Shown: positions 45,298 through 54,915 of the stretch, piece after piece | Numbering within the stretch: position 1 is the stretch's first letter | Layout of the letters: every line of letters begins with the position of its first letter | Assembly: GCF_005234135.1 (NCBI RefSeq) | Contig: NZ_CP039965.1 | Span: 744,001 to 808,000 of the forward strand | Length of the DNA: 64,000 bases | Direction: 5' to 3' | Origin: Pseudorhodobacter turbinis | GTDB lineage: Bacteria > Pseudomonadota > Alphaproteobacteria > Rhodobacterales > Rhodobacteraceae | The notes under the pieces: model-generated | The model's database searches: none | Seen by the model: the letters and a program-made list of their open reading frames with translations, nothing else | Told to the model about the DNA's origin: nothing | Position numbers and translations under genes: made by a program

Positions 45298-45974
45298 GTC
45301 GTCTCCTTTTTGTCGTCAAGCGACCCTACTGCGACCGCGCCACGCTCGATCACAAAGGTCAGACTTGCAAATCCGCGCAACAGCGACGGGTTCGATTCAG
45401 TAATGATAAGTGTCACGTTCGGATCCGTATCTCGCAGGTCGCGCAGCGCATCGGCATAGCGTAGGGCCAATGCAGGGGCGAGGCCCTGAAAGGGTTCGTC
45501 CAACATGATCAATTTGGTGCCCAGCATCAGCGCACGTCCCAGAGCCACCATCTTGCCCTGCCCGCCTGAAACGTTCCCGGCGGGACGGTCTGCCATGACC
45601 TTAAGCTCAGGCAGAATGTGGTAGACACGGTCAATGCGCGATTGCGTTGTCTTGGCATCCAGTTTGGCCACTTGCGCGGGCAGCAGGATGTTTTCCTCGA
45701 CCGTGAAGGCCGAGAACAGACGCCGGTCCTCGGGCGCATAGCCGATACCAAGCGCGGGACGTTTGGCCGGGGTCATGTCGGTGATGTTCTGCCCGTCAAA
45801 CCGGATTTCGCCGGTGACATTGGTAAACCCCATGACCGAACGCAGCAGCGTCGTTTTGCCCGCGCCGTTGCGCCCGATCAGCGCGACGGTGCCAGAGGCA
45901 GGTACGGTGAAATCCAGACCACGCAGAATAGGAATTTTACCAATCGACGCATTGGCATTGTGAAAACTCAGCAT
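45294..45974 (-). CDS. Branched-chain-type ABC importer, ATPase (LivF-like)
   Basis: A 226-residue ATPase, usual LivF length. Walker A GRNGAGKT (34-41), signature VSGGQGKMVALGRAL, Walker B KLIMLDEPFQGLAPAL. One-base overlap (TGATG) with LivG. Confidence 0.9.
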   Translation of the reverse strand: MLSFHNANASIGKIPILRGLDFTVPASGTVALIGRNGAGKTTLLRSVMGFTNVTGEIRFDGQNITDMTPAKRPALGIGYAPEDRRLFSAFTVEENILLPAQVAKLDAKTTQSRIDRVYHILPELKVMADRPAGNVSGGQGKMVALGRALMLGTKLIMLDEPFQGLAPALALRYADALRDLRDTDPNVTLIITESNPSLLRGFASLTFVIERGAVAVGSLDDKKETT

Positions 45975-46720
45975 CAGACAACCTCCCCGATCACATCACG
46001 GATCACATCGGGATGCTCCAGCACTTCGGCGGGCGACCCGCGCATTTCGATCTTGCCCATATTCCAGACGGCAACCTCGTCGGCGTATTTCTCGACGATG
46101 CCCATGTCATGTTCGACAAAGACGGCGGTGACTTTGGCCTCGGTCAAGGCTTTGACCAGGATTTCCATCACCTCGAACTTTTCCGAGCTGGCGACGCCTG
46201 ATGTCGGCTCGTCCATCAACAGCAGCTTGGGCTTCAGCGCCAGCGCCACGGCGATGTCGATCAGCTTGCGCTGGCCTTCGGACAATTCATCCACTTGGCG
46301 ATGGGCCACATCAGTGCAGTTGATCATGTCCAGAAGGTGCATCATCTCGGCCTTCTGACGCGTGTCTTTCAACGCTCGGATCGGGTTGCGCAGCTGGTCG
46401 CGCGCAGCGGCGGCGATCAGCAGGTTTTCCAACGCAGTATGCTCGGTGAACAACTGTGGGATCTGGAACGCACGCGCCACGCCGCGCCGCGTGATCTGAC
46501 GCGGCGACAGGGGGGTCACGTCGCGGCCCTCGAAATAGACCTTGCCCTTGGAGGGTTTCAGCCAGCCGGTGCAAATGTTCAGAAAGGTCGTTTTGCCCGC
46601 CCCATTGGGACCGATGATGGCAAGGTTCTTGCCCGCGTCGATCTGCAACGAGATATTGTCGGCGGCCACAACCCCGCCAAAGCGGATCTCCAAGCCTTTG
46701 GTTTCAAGCAGATGGGTCAT
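45974..46720 (-). CDS. Branched-chain-type ABC importer, ATPase (LivG-like)
   Basis: A 248-residue ATPase. Walker A GPNGAGKTT (37-45), RRGVARAFQIPQLF, signature LSEGQRKLIDIAVAL, Walker B LLLMDEPTSGVAS. The family glycine-rich end VIGEVV is near the C-terminus. Four-base overlap with LivM. Confidence 0.9.
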   Translation of the reverse strand: MTHLLETKGLEIRFGGVVAADNISLQIDAGKNLAIIGPNGAGKTTFLNICTGWLKPSKGKVYFEGRDVTPLSPRQITRRGVARAFQIPQLFTEHTALENLLIAAAARDQLRNPIRALKDTRQKAEMMHLLDMINCTDVAHRQVDELSEGQRKLIDIAVALALKPKLLLMDEPTSGVASSEKFEVMEILVKALTEAKVTAVFVEHDMGIVEKYADEVAVWNMGKIEMRGSPAEVLEHPDVIRDVIGEVV

Positions 46721-47673
46721 TCGCCATCCTCCTTCGTTCCGGCGATGCAGTCCATCAGACTGTTATAGATACCGGCGATACCGCCCGGCGCGAAAAGGAT
46801 GATGATCAACAGGAAAGAGCCCAGTACCAACTGCCAAACATCCCCCGCAAAGGCCGAGGCATAGGTGCGTACGATTTCATAAATCGCGGCCCCTACCAAG
46901 GCCCCGGGAACCGATCCGGCCCCACCAAGGACGGCGATAAACACCATCTCGCCCGAGCGGATCCAATAGGCGTATTCCGGCGTCACAACACCCTGAACCA
47001 GCCCCATCAGAATACCACCTGTGCCGCACAGCATGGCAGACAGGACATACCCGCTCATCATCACGCGCTGAGGCGACATGCCCAGATATTGCAGACGTGT
47101 CTCGTTGGTCTTGAGTGTGCGGAACAACTGTCCGGCGGGTGACTCTAGCCAGCGCATTGAGAACCAGCCAAGGCCAATGGCCAGCGCCAGTGCAAGGTAG
47201 AACATGAACAGCTCATAGGCGCCGCGCTCCATCTCGATCCATAAGACCGTCGGGCGTGGCAGGCGCATACCGTCCGCGCCGCCAGTATAGTGATAGAATT
47301 TCTCCAAAATCGACCAGAAGATCATGGAAAACGCGAGGTTGAGCATCGCGAAAAAGATAAAGCGGTAGCGCGCCACGAACAGACCCACAAGGATGCCCGA
47401 CAGAACCGCCGCCATGACACCCAGCAAGAAGACGACGATCAGATCGGCGCCGGGCATCAGCATCAGGGTAAATGCGCCACCATAGGCCGCGATCGCAAAG
47501 AACAGCGCATGGCCAAACGACACCTGACCGCTACGCAACAGGACGGTGACGCCCATGACGGCGATGCCCTTGGCCAGCGCCAGCGTCAGAAGCACTTGCA
47601 GCGATTGCGCCCCGAACGGAACCAGCGCCAGCAAGAGCAGCAAGATTACGGGGGTGATGATACGGATCGACAT
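46717..47673 (-). CDS. Branched-chain-type ABC importer, permease (LivM-like)
   Basis: A 318-residue permease; start at 47673 (MSIRIITPVILLLLLALVPF). Eight or more hydrophobic segments; LLRSGQVSFGHALFFAIAAY is the LivM block, and AVLGGAGSVPGALVGAAIYE the conserved C-terminal one. Confidence 0.9.
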   Translation of the reverse strand: MSIRIITPVILLLLLALVPFGAQSLQVLLTLALAKGIAVMGVTVLLRSGQVSFGHALFFAIAAYGGAFTLMLMPGADLIVVFLLGVMAAVLSGILVGLFVARYRFIFFAMLNLAFSMIFWSILEKFYHYTGGADGMRLPRPTVLWIEMERGAYELFMFYLALALAIGLGWFSMRWLESPAGQLFRTLKTNETRLQYLGMSPQRVMMSGYVLSAMLCGTGGILMGLVQGVVTPEYAYWIRSGEMVFIAVLGGAGSVPGALVGAAIYEIVRTYASAFAGDVWQLVLGSFLLIIILFAPGGIAGIYNSLMDCIAGTKEDGE

Positions 47674-47686
47674 TATCTGCCCCCCC

Positions 47687-48592
47687 TCAAATCTTGCGTG
47701 CCGACGGGCTGCCAAACAGCCCTTCGGGGCGGACCAACAGCACGGCTACCATGATGAGATACGGCACCAGAACCTGCGTCTCGGGCCAGACATAGACCGC
47801 GAAAGACCGTCCAAGACCAATCATCAACGCGGTCAGCGCCGCGCCCTCGATCTGGCCCAGACCGGCGGTCGCGACCACCGCAAAACTAAGCACGATCATA
47901 TCCGCGCCGATCCCCGGCAGAATGGATGTGGTCGGCGAAGCCAACGCGCCACCAAGGCCGGCAAGGCCCGCGCCCACGATGAAGGTCAAAAGAAACACCT
48001 TGTCAGCATCAATGCCAATCGCCTGCGCAGCTTCGCGGTCCTCGGTTGTGGCCAGGATCAGCTTGCCCGCCACCGTGCGGCGCAGGAAATAGCGCAGCCC
48101 GAACAGCAGGGTAATCGCGACAATGGGCAGCAGGATCAGCTGATAAACTGTGTAGTTGACCGAAAACACCTTCACATTCCCCATCAGTTGCAGCGCGGCC
48201 GATTGGAATATCGGTTGCGTGCCCCAGATAAGGCGCTGAACGTCTTCGAGGATCATGAAGATCGCGAAGGTAACCAGCAGCTGTAGCACTTCGGGTTTGT
48301 GATAAATTCGCCTGAGCAGCAGCCACTCTAACGGGCCGCCCAATACAACGCCGATCAAGATGGACGAGACCAGCATGCAGGGAAAGGCAAAGACCGGCGG
48401 CAATCCGGCCGCCAGAACAAAGGTGGTCAGCGAGGCCGTCAAATAGGCGCCCATGGCATAAAGCGAGCCATGCGCGACGTTGAGAATACGCATAACACCG
48501 AAGATCAGCGTCAAGCCGACGGCGACAATAAAGACGAGCGCCGCGTAGGCAATACCGTCGAACAAAGCGAGCAGAAACAAGGTCAGGTTCAT
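47687..48592 (-). CDS. Branched-chain-type ABC importer, permease (LivH-like)
   Basis: A 301-residue permease; start at 48592 (MNLTLFLLALFDGIAYAALV). VGLTLIFGVMRILNVAHGSL is the LivH signature; the C-terminal block is GQIEGAALTALMIGL. It follows the binding-protein gene after a strong hairpin. Confidence 0.9.
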   Translation of the reverse strand: MNLTLFLLALFDGIAYAALVFIVAVGLTLIFGVMRILNVAHGSLYAMGAYLTASLTTFVLAAGLPPVFAFPCMLVSSILIGVVLGGPLEWLLLRRIYHKPEVLQLLVTFAIFMILEDVQRLIWGTQPIFQSAALQLMGNVKVFSVNYTVYQLILLPIVAITLLFGLRYFLRRTVAGKLILATTEDREAAQAIGIDADKVFLLTFIVGAGLAGLGGALASPTTSILPGIGADMIVLSFAVVATAGLGQIEGAALTALMIGLGRSFAVYVWPETQVLVPYLIMVAVLLVRPEGLFGSPSARKI

Positions 48593-48670
48593 TGGGGTCC
48601 ACACTGTTTGGGCGGCGTTTGAAAGGCAGCGATCAGGCGAACACAGCCAGAAAATCATATCGAAGGCAGG

Positions 48671-48713
48671 GTGACAAACGGGGCCTTCGCCAGTCGAAGG
48701 CCCCGTTTGTCAC
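48671..48713 (-). terminator. Strong intercistronic hairpin between binding protein and LivH
   Basis: GTGACAAACGGGGCCTTCG and its perfect complement, 19 bp arms with a 5-base loop. It starts 12 bases after the binding-protein stop. Without a U-tract it more likely stabilises the upstream message and attenuates the permease genes than terminates fully. Confidence 0.75.
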
Positions 48714-48725
48714 CTGTATCCGAGA

Positions 48726-50012
48726 TCAGTTCTCGAATGTCTCGACAGTCAGGGTATCGACCCAGCCAGGTTGCAGCGTGCTAACCCAAGCGACCGATTC
48801 CTCGCCCACGGGTGATGTCAACTCGCCACCGTCAAAGATCATCATATTCTCAAGCGTAGCAAAAGGATGCTCGCCCGTTTGAACCGATGTGCCCATCAGC
48901 TGAGCCTCGATGCCTTGATGATCTTCGCGCAGTGTCACCGGACGGCCCAGACCCTGGAATTCCAGACCTGCCATCGCCGCGATTACTTGATCCTCATTGG
49001 GCCAGTTACCGCCATTTGCTTCGGCAGCTTTGTCATAGGCGGCCTGAATAGCGGCCATACCTTGGCTCATGTGAAAGACAGGATAGATCGCCTTGGCTCC
49101 AGTCTTGTCCTCGAATTTGGTCATGAACGCTTGGAAATCGGCGTCATCGCGACGCTCGGGGTGATCCCAATAGTGATCGCCACGCGCACCGACAATATGG
49201 CCGGACGGCAGGGCCGATCCTAGACGCTCAAGCGAACTTTCGGCCAGCGGCAGAACAAACGTCGAGGTGTTGGTCAAACCACGCTGCGAGGCTTGCTGGA
49301 CGAACGTGTCCAGATCGCCGCCCCAGCTGGTAGACAGGATGACATCGGGCTGAAGCGCCTGAAGACGCGAAATTTCGGTGGAAAAGTCAGCCGAACCGAA
49401 CTTGGGGAAGAATTCACCGACGACTTCGACATCGGGACGCAGCGCAGTCAGCGCAGCACTAAAGATATCCCAGCTATCACGACCCCAAGCATAGTCTTGG
49501 TTCACAACGGCGATGGTTTTGAAGTCAGGCTTCGTCTTGAGCAGATAGGCGACAGTGGCCAGCATTTCTGTGCCAGCATGCGCGCCCGAGCGGAAGACGT
49601 AGTTGTAATCGTCTTCTTCAAAGATCTTCTGCGTGCCGCAATCCCACATGATGTTGATGACCTTGAGATCTTCGGCCAGTGGTGCCAGCGTCTTGCAGTT
49701 GCCCGACGAAATCGCGGCCAGCATGACATCTGCCCCACCTTCGACGATGCGGCGATACTCAGAGGTCAGAACCTCGGTGCCAGCACCCTCGTCGATAAAG
49801 GTCAGTTCGACCGGAACACCCTGAATGCCGCCTGCGGCATTGATGTCTTCGGCCAGAATTTCGGCTGCGGCCTTGGCCGGCACGCCAAAGACCGACGCAG
49901 GGCCGGTCAGAAAGGACGTGACGCCGATTTGCAATTTCTCGGGCTTGTCCTGCGCGAACGTCGCAAGCGGCAGTAGAGCGCAGGCAGCAGTTGCCATAAG
50001 CAGTTTTTTCAT
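48726..50012 (-). CDS. Branched-chain-type ABC importer, periplasmic binding protein
   Basis: A 428-residue type-I fold binding protein. Signal peptide MKKLLMATAACALLPLATFA, cut before QDKPEK. LQIGVTSFLTGPASVFGVPA then AAEILAEDINAAGGIQG is the Peripla_BP_6 start. The substrate is unlikely to be leucine-type amino acids, since ALDH, SDR and ADH genes surround it; an alcohol, aldehyde precursor or aromatic/short acid is more likely (inference). Confidence 0.88.
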   Translation of the reverse strand: MKKLLMATAACALLPLATFAQDKPEKLQIGVTSFLTGPASVFGVPAKAAAEILAEDINAAGGIQGVPVELTFIDEGAGTEVLTSEYRRIVEGGADVMLAAISSGNCKTLAPLAEDLKVINIMWDCGTQKIFEEDDYNYVFRSGAHAGTEMLATVAYLLKTKPDFKTIAVVNQDYAWGRDSWDIFSAALTALRPDVEVVGEFFPKFGSADFSTEISRLQALQPDVILSTSWGGDLDTFVQQASQRGLTNTSTFVLPLAESSLERLGSALPSGHIVGARGDHYWDHPERRDDADFQAFMTKFEDKTGAKAIYPVFHMSQGMAAIQAAYDKAAEANGGNWPNEDQVIAAMAGLEFQGLGRPVTLREDHQGIEAQLMGTSVQTGEHPFATLENMMIFDGGELTSPVGEESVAWVSTLQPGWVDTLTVETFEN

Positions 50013-50392
50013 TGGTTTCTCTCCCCTTTATTATTGCTTGGGCTGCCCCGAATTGGCCGGTGCGGCCCGATAAACGATCAGCGGGTCGCGATCGGATTGA
50101 TAATCATCTGGATGGCGCCTTGTGCGACAGTGGCGACACCAGTGCAGGCCATCTATGTGGCTAAGGCATTATTATGTGCAACAAACATGATCTACCCCCT
50201 CCCAAAGGTATGACTGAGGGCAGCTTACTCTTGATCGTTGGATGGCGACTAATAGTTTATCCCTTGTACAGCTATAGCGCTAGCCTATCCCTTGTGGCGC
50301 AAGCTGCTCTTTTGCATTACGCTGAACGCGTGCAGAATCAACTTGCCGGGCCATCAGCAACGCGCCGGGCGCGACATTTGGGAGAGGTCACC
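50013..50392. promoter_or_regulatory. Divergent promoter region between importer and alcohol dehydrogenase
   Basis: No gene. TATCCCTTGT occurs twice in direct orientation (50258-50267 and 50286-50295), 28 bases apart, with the palindrome TAGCGCTA between. This is a candidate binding region for a regulator of both operons, perhaps the LysR protein at 51592. Confidence 0.4.
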
Positions 50393-51517
50393 ATGAAAAT
50401 CACCGCAGCCGTGTTGATGCGCGACGGGATTACCAAAAATTTCGCCGCCGAAGCCCCGCTAGAGGTGCGCGAGGTCGATCTTGCGCCGCCGGGCCGGGGC
50501 GAGGTTTTGATCCGTGTCGGCGCGGCAGGCGTCTGCCATTCCGACCTGTCCGTCATCAACGGCACCCGTCCGCGCCCCCTGCCGATGGCACTGGGCCATG
50601 AGGCGTCGGGCTATGTCGAGAAAATCGGCGAAGGCGTCGATGACCTGAAGGTCGGCGATCATGTTGTGTGCATTTTCGCCCCCGGTTGCCGTCACTGCAA
50701 TCCCTGCGCCGAGGGCCGCCCCGCCCTGTGCGAGCGCGCGGCCAAGCATCACGGCGTTGGCGAATTGATGACCGGTGCGCGACGCCTGTCGATGGATGGC
50801 CAGCCCATTAATCACCACGTCGGTGTCTCGGCCTTTGCCACCCATGCGGTTCTGGATCGCCGCTCGCTCGTCAAGGTGGAACACGATCTGCCAGCCCACG
50901 TTTCGGCCTTGTTTTCCTGTGCGATGCTGACCGGCGCGGGCGCCGTATTCAACACCGCGCGCATCTTGCCGGGTCAAACGGTGGCCGTGATCGGCCTGGG
51001 CGGCGTCGGCCTGTCGGCTGTGCTTGGGGCCGCTGCGGCTGGTGCGGGTCGTGTCATTGCGATTGATCCATTCGAGTCCAAAATGGACGCCGCGCGTAGC
51101 ATGGGTGCGACCGATTGCATCAAGGCGGACGGCGATACCATTCAGGCCGTGCGCGATATGACCAATGGCGGCGTTGATTGCGCCATCGAACTGGCCGGGT
51201 CGGTCAAGGCGCTGGAGACTGCGTATGAAATCACCCGCCGCGGCGGCCTGACCGTGACGGCGGGCCTGCCCCACCCTGATCAACGCATGGCCCTGAACGC
51301 GCTGAAACTGGTCGCCGAGGAACGCACCCTGAAGGGTAGCTATATCGGATCCTGCGTGCCGCAACGCGATCTGCCCCGCATGTTCGCCCTTTATGAGCAA
51401 GGCAAGCTGCCGGTTGAAAAAATGCTAAGCCACCGGATTCGTCTGGATGAAATCAACCTGGCAATGGACCGGCTGAACGACGGCACGGCGATCCGCCAGA
51501 TCGTCGATTTTAGCTGA
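50393..51517 (+). CDS. Zinc-dependent alcohol dehydrogenase
   Basis: A 374-residue zinc MDR. Start at 50393 (MKITAAVLMRDGITKNF) with GGGAGAGG upstream; an open frame extends 73 codons further but without coding character. Catalytic zinc ligands: Cys48 in GVCHSD and His69 of LGHEASGYV. Structural zinc: the Cys cluster in APGCRHCNPCAEGRPALC. Nucleotide site: VIGLGGVGLSAVLGAAAAGA. Followed by a LysR gene. Likely oxidises the alcohol whose aldehyde is handled by the ALDH. Confidence 0.88.
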   Translation: MKITAAVLMRDGITKNFAAEAPLEVREVDLAPPGRGEVLIRVGAAGVCHSDLSVINGTRPRPLPMALGHEASGYVEKIGEGVDDLKVGDHVVCIFAPGCRHCNPCAEGRPALCERAAKHHGVGELMTGARRLSMDGQPINHHVGVSAFATHAVLDRRSLVKVEHDLPAHVSALFSCAMLTGAGAVFNTARILPGQTVAVIGLGGVGLSAVLGAAAAGAGRVIAIDPFESKMDAARSMGATDCIKADGDTIQAVRDMTNGGVDCAIELAGSVKALETAYEITRRGGLTVTAGLPHPDQRMALNALKLVAEERTLKGSYIGSCVPQRDLPRMFALYEQGKLPVEKMLSHRIRLDEINLAMDRLNDGTAIRQIVDFS

Positions 51518-51545
51518 CGCTCTGACAGAGAAAACTTGACAAATT

Positions 51546-51594
51546 CATAGGCGCTCCCTTTAGCTAACCCTCTAAAGCCAAGGGAACGCCTATG
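51546..51594 (+). promoter_or_regulatory. Long inverted repeat over the LysR start
   Basis: CATAGGCGCTCCCTT and AAGGGAACGCCTATG (14 of 15 paired), with inner arms CTTTAG and CTAAAG. The right arm includes the first base triplet of the LysR gene (ATG at 51592) and its ribosome-binding AAGGGAA. It could be an operator, or an mRNA hairpin that hides the start. Confidence 0.6.
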
Positions 51595-52527
51595 GATATC
51601 CGTCAGCTTCGGTACTTCATTGCCATCGCCGAATCGCCCTCCCTGTCGGTCGCGGCCAGCATTCTGGGCGTCGCGCAGCCGTCGCTGTCGCAAAATGTGG
51701 TGCGCATGGAGGAAGAGCTGGGTGTGCGCTTGGTCGAGCGTAGCCCGCGCGGCACCATCCTTACCGATGATGGAACGCTACTTTTGAAACATGCCCGCAC
51801 CGTCTGCGCCGCGTTCGAGGATTGCCTTGATGAAATGCGCGAGGCGGGCGGCGCGGTGCGTGGCAAGGTCGGGTTTGGTATGCCGCCCTCGGTTTCGATG
51901 GTCATGGCCGTGCCTATGGCCGAAACGGTTCGGGTCGAATTCCCCGATCTGCGATTGCAGGCAATCGAGGCGATGAGCGGTTATATCAAGACGTGGATCG
52001 ACGATGGCACCGTCGATATAGGCTTTATCTATGACCTGACCAAAGCCGATCATTTTCGCGTCACACACGTGCTGAACGAGTGCCTGTTCTTCTTTTCGGC
52101 GCCGGACGCTTGGCCGCTTGATACACCGCCCGGGACGCCCGTCCGCCTACACGACCTGCAAAAGCTAGAGCTGATCCTGCCCAGCCCGTCGCACGGCCTG
52201 CGCAAGACAGTCGAAAGTTACGCCCAGCCACGCGGGGTGCAATTGAACGTGACCATCGAAATGGACGCGATGACACAGATAAAAGAACTGGTGGCGCGCG
52301 GGTCGGGCCATACCATTTTTGCCCCGGCCGCCGCGCATGATTTCGTCGCACGCGGCGAATTGGTCAAGGCCCCGATCCACGAACCAGACATGGTGCGCCC
52401 CGTCTATTTGGCGACCAATCCGGCCCGCAAAAGTAGCCGCGCCTGCCATGCCATCGCCCAAGTCACCTTGGATGTCGCGCGCGACCTGGTGCAGCGCGGC
52501 ATATGGGAGGGCGACTTGAAGGCATAG
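51592..52527 (+). CDS. LysR-type regulator
   Basis: A 311-residue LTTR. HTH in residues 1-60 (MDIRQLRYFIAIAESPSLSV; LGVAQPSLSQNVVRMEEELG), then the effector domain from about residue 90. It lies 74 bases after the ADH gene and presumably controls the ADH and the divergent importer operon. A long inverted repeat covers its start. Confidence 0.87.
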   Translation: MDIRQLRYFIAIAESPSLSVAASILGVAQPSLSQNVVRMEEELGVRLVERSPRGTILTDDGTLLLKHARTVCAAFEDCLDEMREAGGAVRGKVGFGMPPSVSMVMAVPMAETVRVEFPDLRLQAIEAMSGYIKTWIDDGTVDIGFIYDLTKADHFRVTHVLNECLFFFSAPDAWPLDTPPGTPVRLHDLQKLELILPSPSHGLRKTVESYAQPRGVQLNVTIEMDAMTQIKELVARGSGHTIFAPAAAHDFVARGELVKAPIHEPDMVRPVYLATNPARKSSRACHAIAQVTLDVARDLVQRGIWEGDLKA

Positions 52528-52684
52528 GCCATCTTTATATGCGCCAGACGCCCAACCTATTGGCCGAACCACTCCTGTTGTTGCACATATGGCGCGACAC
52601 ATTTGGCGAGGTAGCACTATGACATCCTTTGGTTGCTGTCGCAAATTTTATTGGAGTTTGAGTGCGGGCATAGCCTGGACATAC

Positions 52685-52912
52685 CTATGCTGCGGGCGCA
52701 GCAATCTGCTGAAACGCGGTGAGGCCGTTGGCATAGATTTGCCCCTTTCGGGTCATGTGCACGGTCTCGATCCCAGCCAAGGTAGCCTCGGCAGAATTGA
52801 AGGCCTTGAAGCCAAGCATTGGGCCCGTGATCCGCTTTACGAAGCGATGGTCCTGTTCAATGATGTTGTTGAGGTATTTGACCTGCAGGATCTTGAATCA
52901 TCGCGTCTTGAT
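52685..52912 (-). pseudogene. IS6-family transposase, C-terminal fragment
   Basis: The minus strand reads KILQVKYLNNIIEQDHRFVK, RITGPMLGFKAFNSAEATLA and GIETVHMTRKGQIYANG, ending in a stop at 52685. This is the C-terminal third of an IS6-type transposase of a lineage different from that at 10192. It marks the left break of the helicase gene that follows. Confidence 0.75.
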
Positions 52913-52914
52913 AG

Positions 52915-54186
52915 TCGCCAACCCTATCTGAACTCCGCGGAGATATCGAAATCCTGAACGACGATATTGCCGCCGGAAATGACGCGCTTACTGCATCGCG
53001 AAATTACCTTTCCCTATTCCAAGGCCGTTCGGATATTGATCTGCACGAAATCGAAGAATTTATCGGAAACCGGGCCCGCATCCAATCATTGGAGAGTTCA
53101 CTCGCGACATCTGAGATCGGGGGCCTTCTTGGAGATCGCTATCTGGGGAAAGCTACCGCGATCGTGGCTGTGGAAAGAGAGGTTCGTTTGGCGAGGGCGA
53201 TACTCGATTTCGAAAATACTGATCTGGCAGTATCTATCCTGCGCTCAGCCGATGCGGATTCCCTGTTGCGAACAGTCATGGAAATAGATGAGCGTCGCAA
53301 CGACTTGGCCGCACGCGCTGGAGAATTCTGCGATAGTGTCCGTCTGCCGGTAGATTATAGGTCCCTGCAATTTTTGTTTGATCACAAATCTGATTTGGAA
53401 GCGGCGTCGCTGGATCCAGACGCTTTGTTGGATCGTGCACAACTCAAACGTTCCGAAGATGCCTTGCGTCGTCAAGGGTACACTGAATTGGTCGATTGGG
53501 CCTGCAATGATTTAGAGAATTTTGATCCCACTCGGCTTGCCAAGGTGATGCGAGCGATCATCGCCAAAAATATGGTCGACAAAGCATTCACCATTCACGG
53601 TTCTGCATTGCAGGACTACGACGGGCAGGATTTTGACCGGATTCGTGAAGAAATCATCGAGCGTGACCGCGAACTTATCCGGATGTCGCGCAAGGTCATT
53701 CGCCAGGGTTTGTTGCGCGATGCTCGTCCGCCGCAGGGAAACGGTATCGGTCACAAGTCGACTTATACCGAAATGAGCCTGATAATTAATGAGATGAATA
53801 AGCGACGGAATCGCCTTGGCATTCGAGAGCTTACTCAGCGGGCTGGCCAAGCGTTGTTAGAGCTGAAACCTTGTTGGATGATGTCGCCACTGGCAGTAGC
53901 ACAGTATTTGCATGAGGGCATGGAATTCGATCTTGTGGTGATCGATGAAGCGTCCCAAATGACGCCGGAGAATGCGATCGGGGCGCTTAGTCGTGCTGGC
54001 CAAGCGGTGGTCGTCGGGGATACCAAGCAGCTCCCTCCGACATCGTTCTTTCGCAAAATGCTGGACGATGAGGATATCGATGAGGACCTGCGCGAGGATA
54101 GCGAAAGCATTCTGGACATGGCGAACGTCGCCTTTATGCCGATCCGCCAGCTCCGCTGGCATTATAGATCTCGGCACTCGGCCCTA
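52915..54186 (+). pseudogene. Large SF1 (UPF1-like, DUF4011/AAA_11-type) helicase, central fragment
   Basis: About 420 codons open at both ends. The N-terminal side is a long helical region (LSELRGDIEILNDDIAAGND and on). Walker B and following motifs are clear: EFDLVVIDEASQMTPENAIG, then QAVVVGDTKQLPPTSFF (motif III), and RQLRWHYRSRHSAL (motif IV). The Walker A part lies upstream and is lost at the IS6 fragment. At 54186 it breaks into an IS5 end; the continuation lies inverted at 62889-63107. Such helicases are often found in defence islands. Confidence 0.8.
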
Positions 54187-54268
54187 GGTGATGTCGGTTT
54201 GCTTATGCAGGGAAGCTACCACACTGGATTCACGACATGAACCCCTTCTGGATTTTTGCAACATAGTC
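54185..54268 (-). mobile_element. IS5-family left end (part 1 of a split copy)
   Basis: The first about 80 bases of the IS5 copy #4 type, from GACTATGTTGCA (minus strand from 54268) to CATCACCTA. The rest of the same copy starts at 63108, so the element has been split by an inversion. Confidence 0.8.
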
Positions 54269-54321
54269 CCTTGCGTTCTCAAAACTGAGCGCCCAATTAA
54301 ATCCAATGGGGAATAATCGAT

Positions 54322-54795
54322 ATGCCGCAGACAATTCTTGAAAATTTCGCAGAGCAGGCTCGGATTGCCGCGGCACCCGACAACCGGACATCTGCAATCC
54401 GCGAACTGCTCAAGAACAGTATGTCGGAGGCTGACGCCATGGCGGATGCGATAACAGCACAGCAAGACGATGAAGTGACGTTATTTTAGGATGAGACTTG
54501 TACGATCTGGACCTGCCGGTTTGATCCAGACGTGGTCCTCGCACCGCATGAGCACTGCATGTCTGTGCATATCGCCGTCTACCGTGGTGCCGAAATAGAA
54601 TTTTTATATAAGCGCGAGCCGGGTCGGTTGAAGCATGGCGGAAACAAAGTAATTTTAGCGGGAGAAGTGGCCAGCCTCAGCCCCGATGCGATCCATGTCT
54701 ATGAAGGCCCCCTCACTGCGGTGAAGAGATCGCTGTTTGACTGGGCCAGCGGTGCGGAAGTCGACTTCACCGTGGGGAATTTCCATGCAACGTAA
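54322..54795 (+). pseudogene. Cupin (cysteine-dioxygenase-like fold) gene with an in-frame amber codon
   Basis: ATG at 54322 after GGGGA opens a frame of 55 codons (MPQTILENFAEQARIAAAPD to DDEVTLF), then TAG at 54487-54489, and the same frame continues to 54795: DETCTIWTCRFDPDVVLAPH, EHCMSVHIAVYRGAEIEFLY, SLFDWASGAEVDFTVGNFH. Together they make one 157-codon double-stranded beta-helix protein with the metal-ligand pattern HEH. About a dozen residues seem missing between SPDAIH and VYEGPL. The TAG replaces one residue in the LF-x-DET segment. Confidence 0.7.
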
Positions 54796-54915
54796 AGAGT
54801 GAAGTCAGACATGGAAGAGTTCCGGTAAAAGGCCCCGACGATAGCCTAACCTGACCACGCCTTTGCCCGTGTGCCAAAAATTCAATCCTCACGCTGGCCC
54901 GAGCGGTTCACACCA

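Noticed and set aside
50459..51400. A 313-codon minus-strand frame inside the alcohol dehydrogenase
   Set aside because: Shadow of a GC-rich gene; composition is rich in Arg, Gln and His with no domain, and the ADH on the other strand has complete zinc and nucleotide motifs.
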